Assembly: GCA_963737285.1 (NCBI GenBank)
Contig: CAVTRT010000002.1
Span: 496,001 to 560,000, forward strand
Reading direction: 5' to 3'
Length of the DNA stretch: 64,000 nucleotides
From: Trebonia sp963737285
Lineage (GTDB): Bacteria > Actinomycetota > Actinomycetes > Streptosporangiales > Streptosporangiaceae
Under the pieces are notes generated by a model. The model had not been told where the DNA came from, searched no databases, and saw nothing but the letters and a program-made list of their open reading frames with translations. Within the stretch, counting starts at the first letter, position 1; every line of letters begins with the position of its first letter. Position numbers and translations under genes: made by a program. Below, piece after piece: positions 1 through 8,215 of the stretch.

Positions 1-1539
1 TGCCCCCGGCGGGCAGCGGCCAGGCCCCATGAGCAGCCTGCCAGCTGGCGGCCGCATCCTCCCGGCTACCCTCAAGCCCACCCCGCCCGGCGACGGCCTC
101 GCCGCCACCCAGGCGGCCAAGGACATCTTGTGGGAGCACACGACGCAGGCCATGGCCCGGCCGAGGACTCGTACGTGGGCAACTCGCTCAGCTACGGCGC
201 CACCGCGTCCCAGGACATCGTCTACTACCCCAATGGCCAGCCATCCGCCGATCTCCAGTCCTTCATGGTCCCCGACAAGGTCACCGGGTACGACGGCACG
301 CAGACGACGGTCAACTACCGGACCCGAACCTGGTCCCGCATGCTCACGTGGAATTCCCAGCTCGTCGAGGCGCCAACTTCCTGCTCCTGGACTCTGGCGT
401 CCGGGCTGGGCTCGATCGACTTCGCCGCGCGCCCCGACGCCGCCCGTACGCTGCTGTCCTGCAGCGGGCTGACCGTCACCCGGGGCCTGCGGATTGACGG
501 GATCGACGCGATCAAGATCGCTGACGCAAACGCCGGGACGCTCTGGATCAACGCGACCACTTACCTCCCGATCGAGAGCGTGACCACCAGCCAGACACGG
601 CTGGGGCTCCCGCTGCTCCTGGGTAGTGGGGCGGACGGCACGCCGACGGGACAGACGGTGCTGTACGGGTACCTGACCCCTACCGCGACTAACCTGGCGT
701 ACCTGTCGGCCCCGCATCCTCGAGGGTTCACCGGCACCACGTCACGGGCGAGCGGGTTCCCCACCGGCAAGTACCTCACGCCGTGGACGCCGCCCGCGGG
801 CGTCATCCCGCCGTTCGGCCTGCAGCCAGTCGCGGCCGACGACAGCCTGACCGCGGCGGACGCGGCCAAGGACATCTTGTGGGTCCGCATGACAACGGAG
901 GCGATCCCGGCCTCGGACACGGTAATCGACTCCCAGTTCAACTACCGCACCGCGTCCCGTGACCTCACCTACTACCCCGATGGCAAGCCGTGGGACGACG
1001 ACAATACCTATGTCCGGCCCGATGCGGACGGCAAGTCCACGTCGGTTCATACGATAGTCCTCTACAACAACCAGACCGTGTCGGTGAGCACCACGTCAGG
1101 GGCGATCACGTCCGGATCGCCGCTTGGCGGGTGCGCCACGACGGATGGATGCGGCTCGCCGCCGGGCCCGCAGGCCGCCTGTGCCACGGCACAGACCACC
1201 GGGCTGGCCAACATCGATTACCAGGCCACCCCGGACGCGGCCCGCGCGCTGCTGTCCTGCAAGGGCCAGGTGGTCACCCGGGGCCTGACGCTCGACGGCG
1301 TTGACGCCATCAAGATCGCGGGCCGGGACAGCGAGACGCTGTGGATCAACGCGGCGACGTACCTGCCGATCGAGATCGTCGTCACCTACTCGCGCGGCGA
1401 CATGCCGCCGGCCGGCTACAACAACACCAAGTCGCCTGAGCAGATCTACCAGTACACGTGGCTGGCGCCGACGCCTGCCAACCTGGCCTATCTAGGCATC
1501 CCGACCCCGGCCGGCTTCAAGCTTGACCCCCCTGCGTGA
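1..1539 (+). CDS. Exported repeat protein with two LolA-like units (5' partial, one frameshift)
   Basis: The reading frame enters from outside the window, so the N-terminus is missing. The protein has at least two related units, each carrying an AAKDILW block, a YYP-(N/D)-G-(Q/K)-P segment, a paired-Cys stretch ending LLSC, then TRG-L-DGxDAIKI and LWINA-TYLPIE, closing in NLAYL and PAGF. The same pattern occurs in the protein at 2319-3992, so the two are paralogues. The first AAKDILW block is in frame 2 and everything after about base 160 is in frame 1, so one base seems to be missing there. The fold resembles LolA/LppX-like lipid-binding or anti-sigma sensor domains; this is an inference from the pattern, not a firm family match. 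Confidence 0.6.
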   Translation, partial: CPRRAAARPHEQPASWRPHPPGYPQAHPARRRPRRHPGGQGHLVGAHDAGHGPAEDSYVGNSLSYGATASQDIVYYPNGQPSADLQSFMVPDKVTGYDGTQTTVNYRTRTWSRMLTWNSQLVEAPTSCSWTLASGLGSIDFAARPDAARTLLSCSGLTVTRGLRIDGIDAIKIADANAGTLWINATTYLPIESVTTSQTRLGLPLLLGSGADGTPTGQTVLYGYLTPTATNLAYLSAPHPRGFTGTTSRASGFPTGKYLTPWTPPAGVIPPFGLQPVAADDSLTAADAAKDILWVRMTTEAIPASDTVIDSQFNYRTASRDLTYYPDGKPWDDDNTYVRPDADGKSTSVHTIVLYNNQTVSVSTTSGAITSGSPLGGCATTDGCGSPPGPQAACATAQTTGLANIDYQATPDAARALLSCKGQVVTRGLTLDGVDAIKIAGRDSETLWINAATYLPIEIVVTYSRGDMPPAGYNNTKSPEQIYQYTWLAPTPANLAYLGIPTPAGFKLDPPA

Positions 1540-1728
1540 GCCAGCCCTGCGTGAGCTAGCCGCCACCTGGCATGCTCATGGGCTGGCAATCCACTGAGCA
1601 GGAGGCTCACGCGGCTAGTTCCTCCAGGAATCAGCGGCCTGGCGGCATTCCCGGCATTCCGGGTCAACGTCGCCAGGCCGTTCCTCGTCCTTGTGGGTGA
1701 CAGCGACGGAGAGGACCCCCCCGCCCCC

Positions 1729-2322
1729 ATGGACTCTGAACGGCCCATCGCGGAGATCGAGGAACTGCTCGCCACCAAGGGCGAGCACCTGCGGCGCACC
1801 GCGACGCTGCTGGCCGGCGGCCCAGACGACGGCGAGGACCTGCTGCAGGCGGCGCTTGAGCGCATGTTCCGCCGGTGGCGCACGGCGATCACTGACCCCG
1901 AAGGATACCTACGGCGGACCATGTACAACCTGGCCGCCGACGGGTGGCGCCGAAGACAGTCATGGCGGGCCAAGGTCCCGCTGCTGAGTCAGCCGACGGC
2001 CATCCCCGACCCGACGAGCGCCGTGGACGACCGAGACCACCTCATCCGGCTCTTGTCTGCCCTCCCGCCCCGGCAGCGCACCGCGATCGTGCTCCGCTAC
2101 TGGGAGGACCTGTCCGAGGAGGACGCCGCCCGCGCGATGGGCTGCTCCCCCGGCACCGTGAAGGCCGCCGCCTCCCGCGGCCTGGCCCGGCTCCGCGAGC
2201 TCAACCAGGCAGCGCCCGACGAGACCCGCGCAGGCCAGACCCCCGCGCACCAGACCCCCGCGCACCAGACTCCCTCGCACCAGACTCCCTCGCACCAGAC
2301 CCAGGCAAGGAACCTGTCATGA
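1729..2322 (+). CDS. ECF sigma factor, SigE family
   Basis: Sigma-70 region 2 is seen in the first ~75 residues (DDGEDLLQAALERMFRRW, then YLRRTMYNLAADGWRR). Region 4 follows (LSALPPRQRTAIVLRYWEDL, then CSPGTVKAAASRGLARLR). About 197 residues long, normal for this family. The ATG at 1729 is preceded by GGAGAGG at 1708-1714, slightly far; a GTG at 1693 is the alternative. The C-terminus carries four copies of a QTPAH/QTPSH pentapeptide encoded by a 15-bp repeat, beyond the DNA-binding domain. The stop overlaps the next start (ATGA), so sigma and the membrane protein downstream are translationally coupled, which is typical of an ECF sigma factor with its anti-sigma factor. Confidence 0.85.
   Translation: MDSERPIAEIEELLATKGEHLRRTATLLAGGPDDGEDLLQAALERMFRRWRTAITDPEGYLRRTMYNLAADGWRRRQSWRAKVPLLSQPTAIPDPTSAVDDRDHLIRLLSALPPRQRTAIVLRYWEDLSEEDAARAMGCSPGTVKAAASRGLARLRELNQAAPDETRAGQTPAHQTPAHQTPSHQTPSHQTQARNLS
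2236..2300 (+). repeat. 15-bp tandem repeat in sigma gene tail
   Basis: Four consecutive 15-bp units beginning at 2236 (two CAGACCCCCGCGCAC, then two CAGACTCCCTCGCAC) plus a partial fifth. They keep frame and encode QTPAH/QTPSH at the sigma C-terminus. Copy number could vary without breaking the gene. Confidence 0.9.
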
Positions 2323-3992
2323 GCATCGAATTCGAGCGCGAACTACGCGCCGAGATGGAGCAGGCCCCGATCAGGCCCCGCCCGGACGTGGTCGCGGTGG
2401 CATACCGCCGGTCCCGCGGGCGCAAGCTCGCCACCCGGGCCGCGCTCGCCGCCGGAACGGCGGTGATAGCCAGCGTCGCCGCCACGATCGCCGTCACCGG
2501 GCCGCCCGGCCAGCAGCGCGTCGAGACGACCGCCTACGTGATCAGCCAGGTGAACAGCGCGCTCGCAGCCGCGAACAACGACGTCATGTACGTCTCCCAG
2601 GGCGGCGTCGACTACATGAACCCCAGCGGGACCGCATTCGGCACGCAGTACTGGGGCTACGGCAATCAGTCGCGGGAAACGACGGTCTTCGGCGGCGTTG
2701 AGCAGGACAACTGGGATACGGTCACGCACGTCAAGCAGGGCCTCAGGGACATCGAGGTGAGCGTTGGCTACAAGCAGCGGATAGCGATCAAGTCGACCAC
2801 CATCATTCCGACCACGACCGTCAACCAGCCATTCACCTGCGGCGGCATCCCCGGTGGCCTGCTGGACTCGCCCGGGTCAGGAGCGATCGAGAATGCCTCC
2901 TTCATTGCGGGCTACATGCACACCCTGCTGAGCTGCGGGGACACCACCACGAGCTGGAACCAGCGTTTCGACGGGACCGAGGCGATCAAGGTCACCGGCC
3001 ACTTTGGCGCCGTCACCTGGTGGGTCTGGATAGACCGGGCCACGTTCCTGCCGATCGCGGATGGCTTCTCCAGCACCGTCAAGACCGACGGCTCGGGGTC
3101 AGACCGGTACGAGTGGCTGCCGCCGACAAAGGCCAGCCTGGCGGACCTGACCGGGCCGATTCCGGCCGGGTTCAAGGTGGTTACCTACCCGGTCTCGACT
3201 ATCGCCATCCCCGGCCCGCCGACGCTGTCTTCCACTAGGCCCATCACGCCGACTACATGGGGTACCGGGCCGGCCGCGACCATAGCCCGCCGCATGGCAG
3301 GCTCGCTGACCGCCACGAGCACGAAGATCTACGTCTCGCGCCAGGTCATCACGGGCAGCCCCTCGCTCACGCGAGCGTCCAGTTCCTGGATCTACCCCGG
3401 CAAGACGCGCTTCCAGACCTCCACGGACGGGAGGCTGGCGAGCGCGAGCCTCGACACAACCACCCCCGTCGGCCATGACCAGGAACGCGACATCTCGATC
3501 TTGGTGGACTACCCGAACCGGCAAGTGTTCCGGCAGGACAACGTAGAGCCGGCGTCCAAGCCGTGGGGAAACCAGCTGCCCACGCCAGCCCAGGTCTGCG
3601 CCTTTGCCGCCGGACGGGCCGATCCTGTCATCACGTGGTCTGGCTGGGGCCCCACGGGCGAGGGCATCACCGAGGCGGTCGTTATCCGGGACCTGCTGGC
3701 CTGCCCGAACGTCACGGTCACGATCAGCTCGAACCAGCAGTTCAGCGGGACCAGGGCCATCAAGATCGTCTGGCCGCGTCCCGGTCAGCACTCCACCGAC
3801 ACGTTCTGGCTGAACGAGTCGACATACGCGCTGATGGGGGTGACCCTGGCCTCCGATCCCGGGTACCGCGACCACGTCGGGCATGACGTCGTCGACAGCA
3901 GCTCGACGCGGATGACCTGGCTGCCGCCGACGAAGGCCAACCTCGCGCTGCTGGCCATTGACGTCCCGCGCGGATTTGCGGGAGGTAGCTGA
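2319..3992 (+). CDS. Membrane anti-sigma-like protein with two LolA-like units
   Basis: 557 residues. A short cytoplasmic N-terminus (about 1-45) is followed by one membrane segment (about 46-66, ending TIAVTGPP) and a large exported part made of two units of roughly 200-230 residues. Each unit ends with a paired-Cys loop, a DGT-AIK or SGTRAIKI block, a WxDRATFLPI or WLNESTYALM block, and a WLPPTKA-L motif. ATG overlaps the sigma stop (ATGA), so it is co-translated with the sigma factor, and the topology (short inside, large outside) suits an anti-sigma sensor. No zinc-type anti-sigma HxxxCxxC motif is visible in the N-terminus, so assignment rests on operon position. Paralogous to the protein at 1-1539. 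Confidence 0.65.
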   Translation: MSIEFERELRAEMEQAPIRPRPDVVAVAYRRSRGRKLATRAALAAGTAVIASVAATIAVTGPPGQQRVETTAYVISQVNSALAAANNDVMYVSQGGVDYMNPSGTAFGTQYWGYGNQSRETTVFGGVEQDNWDTVTHVKQGLRDIEVSVGYKQRIAIKSTTIIPTTTVNQPFTCGGIPGGLLDSPGSGAIENASFIAGYMHTLLSCGDTTTSWNQRFDGTEAIKVTGHFGAVTWWVWIDRATFLPIADGFSSTVKTDGSGSDRYEWLPPTKASLADLTGPIPAGFKVVTYPVSTIAIPGPPTLSSTRPITPTTWGTGPAATIARRMAGSLTATSTKIYVSRQVITGSPSLTRASSSWIYPGKTRFQTSTDGRLASASLDTTTPVGHDQERDISILVDYPNRQVFRQDNVEPASKPWGNQLPTPAQVCAFAAGRADPVITWSGWGPTGEGITEAVVIRDLLACPNVTVTISSNQQFSGTRAIKIVWPRPGQHSTDTFWLNESTYALMGVTLASDPGYRDHVGHDVVDSSSTRMTWLPPTKANLALLAIDVPRGFAGGS

Positions 3993-3999
3993 GCCAGGA

Positions 4000-4033
4000 C
4001 TAGCCGGCCGGGGCTAGCCCGCCGGGGGCTAGC
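4000..4033. terminator. Bidirectional terminator-like hairpins
   Basis: Between two convergent genes. GCTAGCCC (4013-4020) pairs with GGGCTAGC (4026-4033) around a 5-nt loop; an overlapping alternative stem CTAGCC/GGCTAG uses 4000-4017. No U-tract, as is common in high-GC actinobacteria. The right arm overlaps the stop codon of the methyltransferase. Confidence 0.6.
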
Positions 4034-5351
4034 GGCTCAGCCAGGCCACGCACTCCACGTGGTGGGTCATCGGGAAGGCGTCGAAGGCGCGCAGGCCCTC
4101 CAGCGCCCAGCCGCGCTCCAGCAGCAGGCCAAGGTCGCGGGCGAGGGTCGACGGGTCACAGGAGACGTAGCAGAACCGCTCGGTCCCCGATTTCTCCGCC
4201 GACAGGTACCCGATGACCGCCCGGTCCAGGCCCGACCGTGGCGGGTCGGCCACCGCGAGCCGGGCCGAGGGCAGCGCGGGGCGCGGCGGCCGGCGATCAC
4301 GCGGGGCGCCCCGCGACCCGGTCCCGCGCAGGATCGCGCCGACGTCGCCCCGGCGAATCTGGGCCCACGGCAGGTCCCGGAGGTTATACCGGGCGTCCTG
4401 GACGGCGGCATCGTCGGACTCCACGCCAGTGACGGCCCCGTCGGGGCCGACCGCCGCCGCCAGTGCCCCGGTGAACAGGCCCGCGCCGCAGTACAGGTCG
4501 ACGGCGGTGTCAGCGGGCTTGGGCTCCAGCGCGGCGAGCACCGTCGCCGTCAGGATGTCGGCCGCCGCCGGGTGCACCTGCCAGAACGCCCCGGCGCTGA
4601 CCCGCCAGTCGCGGCCCGCGGCGTGCTGGGTGAGAAAGCGCCGTCCCCGGACGGGGGCCTGCTTGCGGGCGTAACGGCTGAGCACCGACTCGGCGCCCAC
4701 GTCGGGAACCTCGGCGGGCCGACTGTCGGAGACGACGATGACCTGGCGCTGTGATTCCTCCCCACCTACCAGGCTGGGGCCGGGAGCGACGGCGGCCTCG
4801 ACGGATGTAGCACCGGGCCAGCGGTGGCGAGGGATGCCCAGGTCCTGAATGCCGGGGTGCGCGATGGGGCAGTTACCCACGTCGATCACCTCGTGGGACC
4901 GGTGCGCTCGCAGCCCGGCCAGGCCGTCGGGGTCGGTGGCGAACTGGACGCGGGTGCGCCAGCCCAGGCCATCGGTGGTCCCCGGCAGTTCCTCGACGGT
5001 GACGTCACGGTCGATCCCGGCTAGGCGGCGCAACTGCTCGCCGACAACAGCTGCCTTGAGCGCGCGCTGGGCGGGCAGGCTGGCGTGCTGCCAGTCGCAG
5101 CCGCCGCAGCCACCCGGATAAGCATTCGGGCAGGGCGCGACCACGCGGTCGGGCGATGCCTCTAGGACCTCAATGGCGTCACCACGGGCGAAATTGGCCG
5201 TGACCTCTGTCACCCGGACAATGACCCGCTCACCGGGCAGTGCGTGCCGCACGAACACCACGGGGGCGTCGGACGGCCTGCCGACACACCAGCCGCCCTG
5301 CGCCACGGCCTGCATCGTCAGCTCAACGAGGTCACCAGGCTGGAAAGTCAC
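4029..5351 (-). CDS. TRAM-domain class I SAM-dependent RNA (uracil-5-) methyltransferase
   Basis: RumA/TrmA-type enzyme that methylates a uridine in rRNA or tRNA. Order of features: N-terminal TRAM OB-fold; an iron-sulfur type cluster of Cys (C-x7-CGGC, plus a later NCPIAHP); SAM motif DLYCGAGLFTG; ADPPRSGL; and the catalytic Cys in SCDPSTLARD near the C-terminus. I take GTG at 5351 as start because AAGGAGGAG lies 6-7 nt upstream of it; upstream ATGs (5381, 5369) have poorer sites and would put this Shine-Dalgarno inside the gene. About 440 residues, normal length. Divergent from the CeoB gene. Same neighbourhood as Rv2689c in M. tuberculosis, from memory. Confidence 0.9.
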   Translation of the reverse strand: MTFQPGDLVELTMQAVAQGGWCVGRPSDAPVVFVRHALPGERVIVRVTEVTANFARGDAIEVLEASPDRVVAPCPNAYPGGCGGCDWQHASLPAQRALKAAVVGEQLRRLAGIDRDVTVEELPGTTDGLGWRTRVQFATDPDGLAGLRAHRSHEVIDVGNCPIAHPGIQDLGIPRHRWPGATSVEAAVAPGPSLVGGEESQRQVIVVSDSRPAEVPDVGAESVLSRYARKQAPVRGRRFLTQHAAGRDWRVSAGAFWQVHPAAADILTATVLAALEPKPADTAVDLYCGAGLFTGALAAAVGPDGAVTGVESDDAAVQDARYNLRDLPWAQIRRGDVGAILRGTGSRGAPRDRRPPRPALPSARLAVADPPRSGLDRAVIGYLSAEKSGTERFCYVSCDPSTLARDLGLLLERGWALEGLRAFDAFPMTHHVECVAWLSR

Positions 5352-5461
5352 GGATAGCTCCTCCTTCATCTTGGCTCGCATTCTCCCATGTACAGGGCAT
5401 ACCTTTGGCGAGGCGCCCCGAACAGGCGCCTCGGGCGATGAGGACCGCGAAAGGACTGGTC

Positions 5462-6127
5462 GTGCATATCGTGATCATGGGCTGCGGGCGGGTCGGCTCA
5501 ACGCTCGCGCACATCCTGGAGGACCGTGACCACACGGTCGCCGTGGTGGACCGGGATCCGGAGGCGTTCCGCAGGCTCCGGTCGGCGTTCAGGGGCGACC
5601 GCGTGACGGGCATCGGGTTTGACCGGGAGGTGCTCGCGCGGGCCGGGATCGAGCGAGCCGATGGATTCGCGGCCGTGAGCAGTGGCGACAACTCCAATAT
5701 TATCGCGGCGCGAGTCGCGCGTGAGACGTTCGGCGTGCAGAAGGTGGCAGCACGCATCTACGACCCGCGGCGGGCCGAGGTCTACGAGCGGCTGGGCATA
5801 CCGACCGTGGCAACGGTGCGCTGGACAGCCGATCAGATGCTGCGCAAGCTGCTGCCTGAGGGGTCCGAGCCGCTGTGGCGGGACGCCACCGGAAAGGTGG
5901 TGCTCACCCAGGTCACCGTGGGGACATCCTGGATCGGCGAGCCAGTCAAGGTCCTGGAAGCGTCGGCGGGTGCCAGGGTCGCGTTCATCGACCGGCTCGG
6001 CGCGGCGATCGTCCCCCAGGCCAGCACTGTCGTGCAGGAAGGCGATGTGGTCCACGTCATCGCCCTGGAGAGCAATCTGGACCAGATCTCGTTCGCGTGC
6101 TCTGCCCGGGAGAGGGGTGCCCACTAA
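5462..6127 (+). CDS. ceoB: TrkA-family potassium uptake regulator CeoB-like
   Basis: Cytosolic RCK protein regulating Trk/Ktr-type potassium transport. N-terminal Rossmann fold with MGCGRVGSTLA and the acidic strand end VVDRDP; C-terminal RCK_C domain (IGEPVKVLE to VVHVIALE). 221 residues. GTG at 5462 follows GAAAGGA (5448-5454) at good spacing. The stop overlaps the next start (TAATG), so CeoB and CeoC are coupled and probably form a heteromeric regulator. No Trk membrane subunit is present in the window. Confidence 0.9.
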   Translation: MHIVIMGCGRVGSTLAHILEDRDHTVAVVDRDPEAFRRLRSAFRGDRVTGIGFDREVLARAGIERADGFAAVSSGDNSNIIAARVARETFGVQKVAARIYDPRRAEVYERLGIPTVATVRWTADQMLRKLLPEGSEPLWRDATGKVVLTQVTVGTSWIGEPVKVLEASAGARVAFIDRLGAAIVPQASTVVQEGDVVHVIALESNLDQISFACSARERGAH

Positions 6128-6789
6128 TGCGGGTGGCGATTGCCGGTGCCGGCGCGGTTGGCCGGTCCATCGCACGGGAACTGCTCGGGAACGGCCACGA
6201 GGTGCTGCTGATCGACCACGCGGCCCGCGCGATCAAGGTGGACAGCGTGCCCAGGGCCGAGTGGCTGCTGGCGGACGCGTGCGAGATCAGCTCGCTGGAC
6301 GACGCCGGGCTTGACCGCTGCGACGTGGTTGTCGCGGCCACCGGCGACGACAAGGTGAACCTGGTGGTGTCCCTGCTCGCCAAGACCGAGTACGGGGTGC
6401 CGCGCGTGGTCGCGCGGGTCAACCACCCGGGCAACGAGTGGCTGTACAACGAGTCGTGGGGGATTGACGTGGCCGTCTCCACGCCCCGGCTGCTGTCCGC
6501 GCTTGTCGAGGAGGCCGTCAGCGTCGGCGACCTGGTCAAGCTGATGACCTTTGGGCATAGTGAGGCAAGCCTCGTCGAGCTGACGATGCCCGCTGATGCC
6601 CCGCTCGCAGGCCAGCAGGTCGGCTCGATCCAGTGGCCGGCCGACGCGGCGCTGGTGGCGATCCTGCGCGAAGGTCGCGTCCTGGTCCCGCAGCCGGAAG
6701 ACCCGCTGCAAGGCGGCGACGAGCTGTTCTTCGTGACCAGTGAGGATGTGGAGAGCGAACTAGCCCGCCTGTTCGACGCACGCCCTTGA
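6127..6789 (+). CDS. ceoC: TrkA-family potassium uptake regulator CeoC-like
   Basis: Second RCK protein of the pair. N-terminal Rossmann motif AGAGAVGRSIA, LLIDHA at the second strand, then a C-terminal RCK_C domain (APLAGQQVGSIQWPADAAL to DELFFVTS). 220 residues. The start ATG shares one base with the ceoB stop. Followed at 6853-6884 by a perfect 32-bp palindrome that should end the transcript. The tandem ceoB-ceoC arrangement is known from mycobacteria; potassium-channel partner not identifiable here. Confidence 0.88.
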   Translation: MRVAIAGAGAVGRSIARELLGNGHEVLLIDHAARAIKVDSVPRAEWLLADACEISSLDDAGLDRCDVVVAATGDDKVNLVVSLLAKTEYGVPRVVARVNHPGNEWLYNESWGIDVAVSTPRLLSALVEEAVSVGDLVKLMTFGHSEASLVELTMPADAPLAGQQVGSIQWPADAALVAILREGRVLVPQPEDPLQGGDELFFVTSEDVESELARLFDARP

Positions 6790-6852
6790 TTCCCCGATGA
6801 AAGGCGGTGCCGAAGGGCACCGCGACCAGGGCCGGCGACCGGCGTAGACCGC

Positions 6853-6884
6853 GATGGTCCCGCAGTCGCGACTGCGGGACCATC
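6853..6884. terminator. Perfect 16-bp-arm palindrome terminator
   Basis: GATGGTCCCGCAGTCG at 6853-6868 is followed at once by its exact reverse complement at 6869-6884. It lies between the convergent ceoC and DUF3710 genes and can end transcription from both sides. Confidence 0.85.
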
Positions 6885-6901
6885 CGTTTCGCGTGCCGGG
6901 A

Positions 6902-7660
6902 CTACCGCGTCTCGGTGATCTCCGGGCCGCGCTCGAAGGGGTTCAAGGGGTAGCCGTCCTGCTGCTGGCTGGCCTTGGCCTGCTGCTCGGCGAGGGCCTG
7001 CTGCGCCTCGGCCGGCAGCCGCAGCTCCAGCAGGTCCCTGGGGGGCATCGGGTGATCGCCGCGGGCGACGACAACCTCGCGGATCAGTGCCTCTAGCGGG
7101 GCGGCAGCGGCGGGATTGGTGGCGGCCGGCCCCTGGAACAGGCAGCGCAGGAACCAGCGTGGCCCGTCTACGCCGGCGAACCGCACCGGCATGAACCCGG
7201 CCCCCGGGTTTCCCGGCTGGACGGGAACCTGCGCCGCGAGCTCGATGCCGAAGGAACCATCGCGCTCCGCGCTTTGCCCGCCCGCCCCGGCGATCTCCGC
7301 GATGATCTCGGCGCGGACGTCATCCCAGATGGCCTCCCGCCGGGGCGCGGCGAACGCCTGTAGCTGGACCTGGCTTCCGGTGTGTCCCACAGCGACCCAG
7401 GCGCCCTGGTTCTCGGCGACGATGAGCTGAACCTCGTAGTCCTCGATCACCGGGATCAGCAGGCTGCCCAGGTCCGCCCTGGGCACCTCCGGGTAGCTGT
7501 CACCCGCGTCATAAGGGCCGTTGCCCAGGGTCGGACCGCCCGCATCCGGCTGGCCATCGGCCGACCGCTCTGGCTCGTCGGCAATCTCCGGCCCCGGTGC
7601 CGCGGTGGCCCGGTCTTCCTGGCCTCGGCTGTGGCTGCCGCTACGTCGCCGACCGAACAC
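6902..7660 (-). CDS. DUF3710 family protein
   Basis: 252 residues. An acidic, low-complexity N-terminus (about 1-65) is followed by the conserved DUF3710 region with LVIPVIEDYE-like, WVAVGHTGSQ and DGPRWFLRCLFQGPAA segments and a C-terminal MPPRDLLELRLP. GTG start at 7660 with GGAGGAG just upstream. Its 5' end overlaps the dut 3' end by 20 bp, so dut and this gene are one transcript. The family is found next to dut across actinobacteria; its function is unknown to me. Confidence 0.85.
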   Translation of the reverse strand: MFGRRRSGSHSRGQEDRATAAPGPEIADEPERSADGQPDAGGPTLGNGPYDAGDSYPEVPRADLGSLLIPVIEDYEVQLIVAENQGAWVAVGHTGSQVQLQAFAAPRREAIWDDVRAEIIAEIAGAGGQSAERDGSFGIELAAQVPVQPGNPGAGFMPVRFAGVDGPRWFLRCLFQGPAATNPAAAAPLEALIREVVVARGDHPMPPRDLLELRLPAEAQQALAEQQAKASQQQDGYPLNPFERGPEITETR

Positions 7661-8114
7661 CGCTCATCTCCTCCACTCCGGCGTGGCCGCCGGTTGAGCC
7701 AAAGCCGCCCTCGCCCCGGGCTGATCCGGGGAGGGCATCTACCTCACGGAACGATACGCACTCCACTCGCTGAATGACGAGCTGGGCGATCCTGTCTCCG
7801 CGCCGGAACGAGACCGCGCTGGTGGCGTCCGTGTTCAGCAAGGTGACCTTTATCTCGCCACGGTACCCCGCGTCGACAGTACCCGGTGCGTTGAGCACCG
7901 TGACACCGTACCGCGCGGCCAGCCCGGACCTGGGGTGAACGAAGGCCGCGTAGCCCTGCGGGAGGGCGATCGCGATTCCTGTTCCCACCAGCGCGCGCTG
8001 CCCAGGAGCGAGGTCGATGTCCTCGACGGTGACCAGGTCCGCCCCCGCGTCGCCTGGATGAGAGTAGCCGGGCAGCGGCACATCGGGGTCAAGCCGGGTG
8101 ATCAGTACGTCCAT
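7641..8114 (-). CDS. dut: Deoxyuridine 5'-triphosphate nucleotidohydrolase (dUTPase)
   Basis: Hydrolyses dUTP to dUMP and pyrophosphate, keeping uracil out of DNA and feeding dTMP synthesis; trimeric cytosolic enzyme. All five motifs are present: PGDAGADL; HPRSGLAAR; NAPGTVDAGYRGEI; RRGDRIAQLVI; RGEGGFGSTG at the C-terminal arm. 157 residues. ATG at 8114 has GGAG about 9 nt upstream; an in-frame ATG at 8129 would add five residues. Cotranscribed with the DUF3710 gene. Confidence 0.96.
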   Translation of the reverse strand: MDVLITRLDPDVPLPGYSHPGDAGADLVTVEDIDLAPGQRALVGTGIAIALPQGYAAFVHPRSGLAARYGVTVLNAPGTVDAGYRGEIKVTLLNTDATSAVSFRRGDRIAQLVIQRVECVSFREVDALPGSARGEGGFGSTGGHAGVEEMSGVRSAT

Positions 8115-8215
8115 TGACGTCAACTCCATTCGGTGTGTGGTGCTGAAGTAGGGCGCCGCGGTGCCTGGACGCCAGGAGCGACGACGCAACAGGAGCGACG
8201 GGGGAAGCCAGCGCG

